A stretch of 51,013 bases of DNA from an uncultured Alteromonadaceae bacterium (lineage in GTDB: Bacteria > Pseudomonadota > Gammaproteobacteria > Pseudomonadales > Halieaceae), in assembly GCA_913064725.1 (NCBI GenBank), contig CAJYAI010000014.1:1-51013 (forward strand). Reading direction: 5' to 3'. Every line of letters starts with the position of its first letter. Position 1 is the first letter of the stretch. Below, piece by piece: positions 8,326 to 16,393 of the stretch. The notes beneath the pieces were generated by a model. The model did no database searches, was not told the DNA's origin, and saw nothing but the letters and a program-made list of their open reading frames with translations. The translations under genes were made by a program, and so were the position numbers.

Positions 8326-11217
8326 ATGAAAGGACATCGTGATCGCATATTTGCGGCAGTGCTACTGGTAACTGCCATGATTGCAGCGTTATCCATTTCT
8401 AACGCGATGGCGCAGGAGGAAGGTAATTCTGCCGAGGCTAATGACACTGCGACGCCGGAACCGATGGAAGAAGTGGTGGTCTACGGTATCAGGCAGAGCT
8501 TGGAAACAGCGCTGGAGGAAAAGCGGCAAAGCTCTAATCTCATCGAAGTCATCAACGCCGAGGATATCGGTAAGCTGCCAGATGAGAACCTAGCGGAAGT
8601 ACTCGAGAATATTCCCGGTGTGCAAATTAGTCGAAGCGCGGGGATTGGCTCTTCTGTCTCGGTTCGCGGTAGTGAAAGTAACCGCGTCGAAATTAATGGG
8701 CGAGGTACCACGCCATCTGGCGATAACCGCGGCGGTATGAGCTTTGAAGATCTGCCAGCCGCGCTTGTAAGGTCTTTGAACGTCGTGAAGGTCCCGACGG
8801 CCGATATGGTTGAAGGCAGCATCGGCGGAACGATCGACGTCAAGACGTATAAAGGATTGGCTCTCAAGGAGAGGCTTGCTGTGTTTCGTGCCAGCACTGA
8901 GTTTGCTGAAAATGCAGACGTATGGAATGAGAACTTCTCCGCCACGATGGGCGATAAATTCGCCACATCGCGTGGCGATTTGGGCGCGATCCTTACTATA
9001 AGCCATCTAAAGAAAACCGTGCGGGAGGATTCATTACGCGCTTCCCCCGGAGTACGTGCAGCCAACCAAAGTAACGTTGATTTCACAGGAGACGGTCTTG
9101 GCGATGCTTACTACAAGCCGGGTTTTGGCGACCTGTTATACGGCGTTCAGGAGCGTGAAAATACTGCGCTCTCTGGCTCCCTCGAGTGGCAGTTCAATCC
9201 CGATTTAAAGCTATTTGCAGAGGCCTCCTATACAGACTTCAAGAATTTAGGGCTAGGGCAGTCAATGTTCATCGGTGCGGCTGGTGGTGATCAAGAGTTA
9301 GATGGCACGGCCGAAGCTACCTACGGTTCCGTCTCAGTTGCTGGCATTGAGGTTCCGGTTCTTACCTCGGGCGTAATTGGCGGTGGTATCCTAAATGGGC
9401 GTGCAGACCAGCTCGCTGACACCGGTATGCCCAACGACGGGTTGCGTCTTAGGGCTAACAACCGGGCGTCCTCTCGTGAGACAGAGTCCTATGTAGCCGC
9501 CATTGGCGGAGAGTGGGATCAGGATAACCTTAAGATCGAATTTGAGGTGAGTGCCGCCGGATCTGAATCGTCTAATCCTTCTTTTACAACAGTATTTCAA
9601 TTTAATGATCCCGACGCCGATAATTTTCACAGTGCCGGCGCCGCGATTCGCGTGCCATTCTTTTATGATTACCGCGATGGGGTGCTAGAGTTTGGACCCA
9701 CGGGAGAGCGTTTGGGGGCTGAGCTACTCGACCCGAATTATTACTCGTTGTTTGTGGCGAAGGATCAGGAGAGCTCTTTCGATAACGATGAAATCGCCAG
9801 CAGAGTGGATGTAACGTGGTTCCGTGATGGTGGCTTTTGGCAGGAAGTGAAGGCGGGCGTGCGTCTCAGTGAGCGTTCCATTAATCGCTCGCGCCTGTCT
9901 CAGGTGTCACAAAACTTTCCGGGTTTCTCAGGTGCTGACTTGTCTGAATATTTAACAGCAACGCCGGGCAATTTTTTCGATTTTCAGGGTGGTGGCATCT
10001 ATCTTGACAATTTCCTGACTGGTAATTCGGCAGTCATTTATGGTCAGCGCGAAAACCTTAGAGATACTCTAGGTTTGGATGTAAATGGTATCAGTGATCC
10101 GCTCCAGGGGTTCGGCGTCGATGAACGCACGATGGCCGGCTATGTTCGCGGAGACTTCGAAACGCAGATATTGGGTATTCCGGCCCGGGGTAGTGTTGGC
10201 GTGCGCGTCGTTAATACGGACCAAGATGCCGCGGGTAACGAGGTATTGTCTGATGGCGCCCTTCGGGATGTGTCGGAGTCTCAGGACTACACCAACGTGC
10301 TTCCCTCGCTTAGTTTAGTACTGTCCCCCACCGACGATGTTCAGATTCGGTTTGGTGCAGCCGAGATCATGCGAAGGCCCAGTTTTGGCGATCTGTCTCC
10401 AACCGTAAGGTATCCGCTAAATGCCGCGCAGTCTGTGATCGTCGGCGATCCGACACTTGAGCCAACCACGGCAAAGCAGTTCGATTTGGCGATCGAGTAT
10501 TATCCGCGAAAGGGCAGTGTTGTTAGTTTGGGCTTCTACCGTAAAGAACTCGATGGCGTGATTGGTAGAGAAACTATTTACCGAGGTGTTTGTAACCCAA
10601 GGGCGGTTGACGCCAACGCCAATGACCCGATTCTGGCTATTCCAACCTGCACCGTGGGCGGTGAGGCAGGTATATTGGTCAATCGCATCTCACCGGTGAA
10701 CTTACCGGGTGGCGATATTGATGGTGTTGAAATCGCATTCCAGCACTACTTTAGGAACTTGCCCAAGCCCTTTAATGGTCTAGGTATCATTGCGAACTAT
10801 GCATATCAGGAGGGGAGCCGGGATCAGACGTTCAACTCTCCTGCGGCCATTGCCAGCGACGGGTCGCAGCAGGAACTGCCGCTCAACTTCGTGAAGCTGT
10901 CAGAAAACTCCTACAACTTCACAGCTTTCTATGAAAAACCGAAGTGGTCAGCCAGACTACGATACACCTACCGAGATGTTTTTTTGGTCAGTGAGTCCAC
11001 GGATATAAGCAATGGCTTACCTCTCTACGCTGATGATCGTGGCCAGCTAAATGGGTCTATGAGCTATAACCTAAATGACACCACCGCAATTACGTTAAGC
11101 GGGGTAAATTTACTTAAAGAGCGCACTGTTCAACCGGCCGTTTTCCCCGACGGACCCATCGCACGCATGATGGATGCTGACCGACGCATCACACTTGGAC
11201 TGCGAGTGAAGTTGTGA
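8326..11217 (+). CDS. TonB-dependent outer-membrane receptor for the glycan locus
   Basis: The protein has 963 residues from ATG 8326, which follows GAGGAG by 7 bases and starts a signal peptide (M-K-G-H-R-D-R-I-F..S-N-A-M-A). An in-frame ATG at 8200 overlaps the upstream stop but would add 42 residues before the signal. A TonB-box-like E-E-V-V-V-Y-G lies at residues 48-54. A plug domain follows (I-N-A-E-D-I-G-K-L-P-D-E-N-L-A-E-V-L..I-P-G-V-Q-I), then a long beta-barrel ending R-I-T-L-G-L-R-V-K-L. The plug style matches the Xanthomonas/Caulobacter class of receptors, which import oligosaccharides. Its place between the Ig/DUF1566 lipoprotein and the degradative enzymes supports oligosaccharide uptake. 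The final residue is Leu rather than the usual Phe. Confidence 0.95.
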   Translation: MKGHRDRIFAAVLLVTAMIAALSISNAMAQEEGNSAEANDTATPEPMEEVVVYGIRQSLETALEEKRQSSNLIEVINAEDIGKLPDENLAEVLENIPGVQISRSAGIGSSVSVRGSESNRVEINGRGTTPSGDNRGGMSFEDLPAALVRSLNVVKVPTADMVEGSIGGTIDVKTYKGLALKERLAVFRASTEFAENADVWNENFSATMGDKFATSRGDLGAILTISHLKKTVREDSLRASPGVRAANQSNVDFTGDGLGDAYYKPGFGDLLYGVQERENTALSGSLEWQFNPDLKLFAEASYTDFKNLGLGQSMFIGAAGGDQELDGTAEATYGSVSVAGIEVPVLTSGVIGGGILNGRADQLADTGMPNDGLRLRANNRASSRETESYVAAIGGEWDQDNLKIEFEVSAAGSESSNPSFTTVFQFNDPDADNFHSAGAAIRVPFFYDYRDGVLEFGPTGERLGAELLDPNYYSLFVAKDQESSFDNDEIASRVDVTWFRDGGFWQEVKAGVRLSERSINRSRLSQVSQNFPGFSGADLSEYLTATPGNFFDFQGGGIYLDNFLTGNSAVIYGQRENLRDTLGLDVNGISDPLQGFGVDERTMAGYVRGDFETQILGIPARGSVGVRVVNTDQDAAGNEVLSDGALRDVSESQDYTNVLPSLSLVLSPTDDVQIRFGAAEIMRRPSFGDLSPTVRYPLNAAQSVIVGDPTLEPTTAKQFDLAIEYYPRKGSVVSLGFYRKELDGVIGRETIYRGVCNPRAVDANANDPILAIPTCTVGGEAGILVNRISPVNLPGGDIDGVEIAFQHYFRNLPKPFNGLGIIANYAYQEGSRDQTFNSPAAIASDGSQQELPLNFVKLSENSYNFTAFYEKPKWSARLRYTYRDVFLVSESTDISNGLPLYADDRGQLNGSMSYNLNDTTAITLSGVNLLKERTVQPAVFPDGPIARMMDADRRITLGLRVKL

Positions 11218-11267
11218 CCATAGCACTGCTGGTATGCCTCTTTATCACGGGTAAAGCCATCCCGATA

Positions 11268-12941
11268 ATGGGTATAACCGGCAGTTACGCGAAAGGTAAC
11301 GCTAGAGTTGCGGCCAGTGCGTTGTGTGCCTTTGTCGCGCTCGGTCTGCTGGTGGTAGCTCCCGCAACACAAGCGGGGACTATCTATTATGTGAGTGAAG
11401 CAGGTAGTGATCGAGATGACGGCTTGTCGCCAGAATCTCCGTGGCAAAGCGTATCAAAAGTCAGCAGGACCCGCTTTCAGCCCGGAGATACTATCAAGTT
11501 TAAGGCGGGTGATGTCTTCGAAGGACAACTCATTGTGTCGAGTTCGGGTGATTCTGACAACCCGCTCACGTTCACACGATACGGCGACGGTGCTAGGCCC
11601 TTGTTAGACGCTGGAAATGGCCGACGAGGGGCGCCGGTCGCTACGATTTTGATCGAGGATAAAGATCGTATTATTCTTTCGGGCCTTGAAGTACGAAACT
11701 TCCGTCAGCGGTCCCGAGACAATGCCGACGACGCCAATGCCTATGGAATCTTGATAAAAAATACGGGGAGGCGTGCGTTAAAAGGGTTTGAGCTCTTTGA
11801 TCTTGAGGTGAGAGACGTCTACCCAATCAAGCGGCGCAAAGCCTTCAACTTAAATACCGTCAGCGGAATTCGAGTCGAGACCCGACCTTCGAAACCCGGT
11901 ACTCCGGTGGTTAATACGTCCGATATCTACATACACGATAATGTAATCCGCTATACAGGTCGCTTTGGTATTGCCGTTCGTCATCGGGCGCCCGCGAACA
12001 AGTCAGCGACCAATCTTAGTGATCATTTTGACCAAAACATCAGAATCGTGAACAACCTGTGCGAGGACTTGGGCGGGAGCTGTGTTTTGCTCAACGGCGT
12101 CGATAAGGGGCTGCTGGAGAGCAACACCTTTCTTAGATCCGGCTCGCTGCGCAATAAGGCCCTCTCCGTCACCCGCGGCAGTGGCGCTTGGTTCTTTCGG
12201 TCGAAAAATATAGTGGCTCAGTACAACGCGGCCATAGGTTCGCGTGGTCACAATGACTCAAGCGGTCTCCATGTGGATTTTGGTAATGAAAATGTCTTGG
12301 TTCAATACAATTTCTTCTATGACAACGAGGGGTACGGCACAGAAATTCTGGGCAAAAACAAGAATGTCATCTGGCGTTACAACGTCAGTGTCGGGGATGG
12401 CAGTCGAGAGCCGAGAGTGGCTCGACCTGAGGGTATTAAGAGTCAGTTTCCGGGTAAGACCGTATTTGTTAGCGACTTCGCGGCGCCGAAGCGTATCGTC
12501 TCTGAAGACATCTACCTCTATAACAACACCTACGTAACCTTCGAAAATACAGAGCCTCAGGTAGAGCTCAATGGTCGCAACGTCAATCTGATTAATAACG
12601 CGTTTATCGCCGTACCTGGAAGTCGGATAGGGAGTCGAGTGACCGTTGTTTGGAATGATCAAAAAGGTCCACAACTCTCGCACAATCTTTTTTCAGGAGC
12701 GGTATCACCGGCCTTTATGTCGTTGGACCGCTTTGCACAAACCCCTGACATCAACATTGATGCTAACGGGTCGTCATTAGAAAATTTTGCGATGCCGAAG
12801 GGACTTTTGGGAGTCACGGTTGAGCACCCCTCGTTCCCCGCGGCAGGCACAGGTATTTTCTCGCACGTAAGTGCAATACCGCGTGAAGATATTTTTGGTA
12901 ACCCCGTGTCGCAAGATGCGCCTAAAGTAGGAGCAGGTTGA
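11268..12941 (+). CDS. Secreted right-handed parallel beta-helix protein, putative polysaccharide lyase or hydrolase
   Basis: The protein has 557 residues from ATG 11268, which gives a single clean signal peptide (K-G-N-A-R-V-A..A-P-A-T-Q-A). A GTG at 11214 overlaps the receptor stop by 4 bases (GTGA) and is the alternative start; neither has a strong Shine-Dalgarno. The mature protein begins Y-Y-V-S-E-A-G-S-D-R-D-D-G-L-S-P-E-S-P-W, the entry signature of secreted beta-helix carbohydrate enzymes. It continues with N-asparagine-ladder-like rungs (I-H-D-N-V-I, I-V-N-N-L, L-E-S-N-T-F, V-Q-Y-N-F-F, L-Y-N-N-T-Y, L-I-N-N-A-F). Related proteins include PL6-like lyases and glycosidases, but no family-specific catalytic residues could be fixed. 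It probably cleaves the main chain of the target glycan. Confidence 0.8.
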   Translation: MGITGSYAKGNARVAASALCAFVALGLLVVAPATQAGTIYYVSEAGSDRDDGLSPESPWQSVSKVSRTRFQPGDTIKFKAGDVFEGQLIVSSSGDSDNPLTFTRYGDGARPLLDAGNGRRGAPVATILIEDKDRIILSGLEVRNFRQRSRDNADDANAYGILIKNTGRRALKGFELFDLEVRDVYPIKRRKAFNLNTVSGIRVETRPSKPGTPVVNTSDIYIHDNVIRYTGRFGIAVRHRAPANKSATNLSDHFDQNIRIVNNLCEDLGGSCVLLNGVDKGLLESNTFLRSGSLRNKALSVTRGSGAWFFRSKNIVAQYNAAIGSRGHNDSSGLHVDFGNENVLVQYNFFYDNEGYGTEILGKNKNVIWRYNVSVGDGSREPRVARPEGIKSQFPGKTVFVSDFAAPKRIVSEDIYLYNNTYVTFENTEPQVELNGRNVNLINNAFIAVPGSRIGSRVTVVWNDQKGPQLSHNLFSGAVSPAFMSLDRFAQTPDINIDANGSSLENFAMPKGLLGVTVEHPSFPAAGTGIFSHVSAIPREDIFGNPVSQDAPKVGAG

Positions 12942-12948
12942 GGTTTTG

Positions 12949-14439
12949 ATGAGAGGGAGTAAGAAGCAGGTAGTTAGCGCACTGGTCCTAATGACGATGA
13001 GTTTTGCGCTGCCCGCAACACCTGCGGTTACGAAGCCACCCAATTTCATATTGGTACTGACCGATGACCAAGGCTGGTCCTCGATGTCATCGACCATGGA
13101 TAAGCGTATTCCTGATGCGAAGAGTGATTTTCACGTAACACCATCGCTTGACCAGATTGTAGTCTCGGGTATTCGCTTTTCCAATGCCTATGCGGCATCG
13201 CCGGTATGCGCTCCCAGTCGTTACAGCATTCAGTTTGGCAAGTCGCCTGCGCGCTTGCAGCACACACGTGTGTTGGGTGGCAACAATGTCAATCACGATC
13301 AAACGGCAATCCCTCAAGTACTCAAAGCAATTGATTCGAGGTATCGAGCCGCTCATTTGGGAAAGTGGCATATTAAGGCCGATCCGGCTCGGTATGGCTA
13401 TGACGTTCACGACGGCCAAACAGGGAATAAAGAGGGGGGGTTCGTTAACGATAAATCCCAGTGGTATGGCTATTCAGAGGACGATCCGAAAAAGATGTTT
13501 TCTCTGACAGATCGTGCGATTGAATTCATGACCGAGAGCGTCACGCGCGAAACGCCATTTTTTCTTCAGGTCTCTCACTACGCGTTGCATTCCAACCTCG
13601 CTTATCGTCAAGAAACTTTCGATCAGGTATCGCGTCAGACTTTGGGCAGCTTGCACACGAATGTAGCTTATGCCGCGATGATGACGGATCTTGATGAGGC
13701 GATTGGGCGCTTGTTTGACGCTTACAAGCGGTTAGGTTTGAGCGACAACACTTACTTCATTGTTACCTCAGACAATGGTGGTATGCCGGTATTACCTCAG
13801 CAGGTGAACAAAGGGCGGCCCTATAAAAATGGGCTTAACGCGCCCCTTCTGAGAGGCAAGTGGGATCTCATGGAGGGCGGGATACGAGTGCCCTTTCTGG
13901 CAGTAGGGCCAAATATCAAGCCAAACTCGCAGTCAAATGAGCCCATTATTGGGTACGATTTGATGGCGACTTTTGCCGAATTGGCTGGGTCTTCACAGGA
14001 GGTACCTGAGGACTCGGACGGGGTAAGTATCGCACCGCTTCTCGCTTCACCGGATGCACATCTGAAGCGACCGCCCCACGGTCTCATCTTTCACTTTCCG
14101 CACTATAACCAAGTGGGGCTCAATGAGCCTCACTCGGCCATTCGCGCTGGTAATTTCAAACTAGTGAGGTTTGACCAATCAACGCGCTCCTTACTCTTCA
14201 ATGTGGCGGTGGATCTCGGTGAGACTAAGGACATTGCTGAGGCTAACGCGGCGTGCGTGGACAAACTCGAGGCGCTGCTCGATGCTTATTTGACCGCAGT
14301 TGGTGCGGAGCAGCCAAAGGACAGCAGTAGTTGGGTTAAACCAGGAAAAAAGGGGCAGATACAAACGCGATTTTTGGAACGTTATCCAGCTACCGCGTCG
14401 AGAAGTTATGAAGGCGAGTGCGGTGATGACCTGATTTAG
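12949..14439 (+). CDS. Secreted sulfatase (formylglycine type S1), glycan locus enzyme 1
   Basis: The protein has 496 residues. ATG 12949 follows TGAGG and lies 7 bp after the beta-helix gene stop; the TTG just before it is not needed. There is a signal peptide at residues 1-27. The metal site opens with V-L-T-D-D-Q at about 36-41. The maturation motif is C87-A-P-S-R, whose Cys becomes formylglycine. Further active-site segments are G-K-W-H-I-K, H-Y-A-L-H-S and T-S-D-N-G-G. The C-terminus has the usual F-K-L-V-R-F small domain. The enzyme hydrolyses sulfate esters from a saccharide in the periplasm or outside; position specificity is unknown. It is of the broad arylsulfatase-A-like type and is not close to the other three in the locus. 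It belongs to the same operon as its neighbours. Confidence 0.93.
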   Translation: MRGSKKQVVSALVLMTMSFALPATPAVTKPPNFILVLTDDQGWSSMSSTMDKRIPDAKSDFHVTPSLDQIVVSGIRFSNAYAASPVCAPSRYSIQFGKSPARLQHTRVLGGNNVNHDQTAIPQVLKAIDSRYRAAHLGKWHIKADPARYGYDVHDGQTGNKEGGFVNDKSQWYGYSEDDPKKMFSLTDRAIEFMTESVTRETPFFLQVSHYALHSNLAYRQETFDQVSRQTLGSLHTNVAYAAMMTDLDEAIGRLFDAYKRLGLSDNTYFIVTSDNGGMPVLPQQVNKGRPYKNGLNAPLLRGKWDLMEGGIRVPFLAVGPNIKPNSQSNEPIIGYDLMATFAELAGSSQEVPEDSDGVSIAPLLASPDAHLKRPPHGLIFHFPHYNQVGLNEPHSAIRAGNFKLVRFDQSTRSLLFNVAVDLGETKDIAEANAACVDKLEALLDAYLTAVGAEQPKDSSSWVKPGKKGQIQTRFLERYPATASRSYEGECGDDLI

Positions 14440-14495
14440 CGATCTTAGGGTCAACGGGTAAAAGATGTCGAAGTGCATCAATAAGGAGTAACGCT

Positions 14496-16184
14496 GTGAA
14501 AACGAATAAAGGTAGAGGCATCATTACACTTCAACTGCTTAGCCTATGCTTAGGCATGCTAAGTATTGCCTCAGTTCAGGCGCGTGACGCGACATCTAAG
14601 GTGCTTGATGTGCAGTGGCAAACAGATCGCGAATCAAGTCAGCCATTGAACGTGATCTTCATCCTGACCGATGACCAGCGTTTTGATGAAATGGGGTTTA
14701 TGAATCCGATCATAGACACCCCTAATATAGATCGCCTGGCACGTGAAGGTGTGCATTTTAAAAATGCGTTTGTGACAACGGCTTTGTGCTCGCCAAGCAG
14801 AGCGACGATACTAACCGGGCAATACATGCACAACCATGGGGTCGTAGACAACAACGCGCCTCCCAATCCTAACAGCGTTTTCTTTCCTCAATACTTGCAA
14901 GCGGCCGGCTATGACACGGCATTCGTCGGTAAATGGCACATGGGCGAGGCGGCATCGGCATCGAGGAGCTTGGACGATCCTCAGCCAGGTTTCGACCACT
15001 GGGTTAGTTTCGCGGGGCAGGGACATTACTATCCGACACAACTGCGTAACGGTCTCGTGAATCAACTGAACATTAATGGTGAGCACGTCCCACAAAAGGG
15101 CTATATCACCGATGAGCTCACTGATTACGCGCTGGATTATTTGTCGGAACGGCCATCCGATAATCCGTTCTTTCTCTATTTGTCACATAAAGCTGTCCAC
15201 GCCAACTTTTCCCCAGCAGAACGGCATGCCGAGCAGTACGCTGACCGCGATATTCCCATTCCGGCCAGTCAAGCTGATACCGATGAGAATTACCATGGAA
15301 AACCCATGTGGGTAAAAAATCAGCGTAATAGCTGGCATGGCGTGGACTTTCCTTACCACAGTTCACTGGACGTGCAGGCATACAAGATGGAATACCACCG
15401 GGCGATGTCGGCTGTTGATGACAGCATCGGTCGGCTACTAGCCTGGTTAGCGGAAAATGGTTACGCGGAAAATACGATTGTTATGTTGATGGGCGACAAC
15501 GGATTTTTGTTTGGCGAGCATGGCCTGATAGACAAGCGAAATGCCTACGAAGAGTCAATGCGCGTACCTCTTGTTGCCTGGGGCCCCAGTGTATTGCCAG
15601 AGAGCTATAAGGTGGATGAAATAGTCGCCAATCTGGATATCGCACCGACCATGCTTGATATTGCCGGCTTAAAGTCGCCGGTCCAGTTTGAGGGTCAAAG
15701 CCTTCTTCCATTGGCGCGTGGCATGTCAGTGTCAGACTGGCGGAAAGAGCTTTTGTACGAGTACTACTGGGAGTTTAATTTTCCCAGCACTCCCACAACC
15801 TTTGCACTGAGAACCGACGACTACAAGCTCATTCAATACCATGGCATTTGGGATACGGAAGAGCTCTACGATATAAAGAATGACCCCAAAGAGATGAATA
15901 ATCTTGTCGGAGACCCACAGTATCTGCCGATAGTTGCTGCCATGCGGCAAAAGCTCTTTCAGCGACTGGTCAACAACCAAGGACAACACGTCGTACCTTA
16001 CACGGAGAAGTTTAGTAGCGGCGCGGTCTTTCGCGAGCGCGATCGATCCAAAGCTGCTGAGTTTCCAGATCGGTGGCTAAAAAAAGACAGCGATCCGGGA
16101 CTAACCAACTTTTTTGTACCCGACCATAGACGCGTCAAAGCGCGGAAGAAAGCGGCAGAGGTGAAGGCAGGGGAGTCTAACTAA
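14496..16184 (+). CDS. Secreted sulfatase, N-acetylglucosamine-6-sulfatase-like (S1_11-like), enzyme 2
   Basis: The protein has 562 residues. It starts at GTG 14496, strongly supported by AAGGAG 7 bases upstream. The signal peptide ends near S-V-Q-A. The maturation motif is C98-S-P-S-R-A-T-I-L-T-G. The opening F-I-L-T-D-D-Q-R-F-D-E-M-G-F and the Y-M-H-N-H-G-V-V-D-N-N segment resemble glucosamine-6-sulfatases (GNS-like). Other active-site pieces are V-G-K-W-H-M-G, L-S-H-K-A-V-H and M-G-D-N-G-F. The C-terminus extends about 50 residues in a Lys/Arg-rich tail (R-R-V-K-A-R-K-K-A-A-E). The preferred position on the sugar (O-6) is suggested by family resemblance only. Confidence 0.92.
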   Translation: MKTNKGRGIITLQLLSLCLGMLSIASVQARDATSKVLDVQWQTDRESSQPLNVIFILTDDQRFDEMGFMNPIIDTPNIDRLAREGVHFKNAFVTTALCSPSRATILTGQYMHNHGVVDNNAPPNPNSVFFPQYLQAAGYDTAFVGKWHMGEAASASRSLDDPQPGFDHWVSFAGQGHYYPTQLRNGLVNQLNINGEHVPQKGYITDELTDYALDYLSERPSDNPFFLYLSHKAVHANFSPAERHAEQYADRDIPIPASQADTDENYHGKPMWVKNQRNSWHGVDFPYHSSLDVQAYKMEYHRAMSAVDDSIGRLLAWLAENGYAENTIVMLMGDNGFLFGEHGLIDKRNAYEESMRVPLVAWGPSVLPESYKVDEIVANLDIAPTMLDIAGLKSPVQFEGQSLLPLARGMSVSDWRKELLYEYYWEFNFPSTPTTFALRTDDYKLIQYHGIWDTEELYDIKNDPKEMNNLVGDPQYLPIVAAMRQKLFQRLVNNQGQHVVPYTEKFSSGAVFRERDRSKAAEFPDRWLKKDSDPGLTNFFVPDHRRVKARKKAAEVKAGESN

Positions 16185-16297
16185 CTTGACCTGCAGACTG
16201 TCGTTGCGTGCGCTTCGGTGATGTCATTAGTCAGTCGGTGTTGGCTAGTTTCAGCCAGGTGAAAGGCACGTTATGCCCTTAAAGCTGAGGTAAACGG

Positions 16298-16318
16298 ATG
16301 CCAATTTCGAGTTGGCAT
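16298..16318. other. Hairpin in the sulfatase 2 / GH3 gap
   Basis: ATGCCAA (16298-16304) and TTGGCAT (16312-16318) form a 7-bp stem with a 7-nt loop. It lies about 75 bp before the GH3 start in a 209-bp gap. No proper T-run follows, so it may be an attenuator, an mRNA processing or stability element, or chance. Confidence 0.35.
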
Positions 16319-16393
16319 TCTTGGAAGATGCGCCATCACTGTGTGTTAAACCAAATGAAGACAGTGCAATTTGCGACTGGAGAACAACACTAC

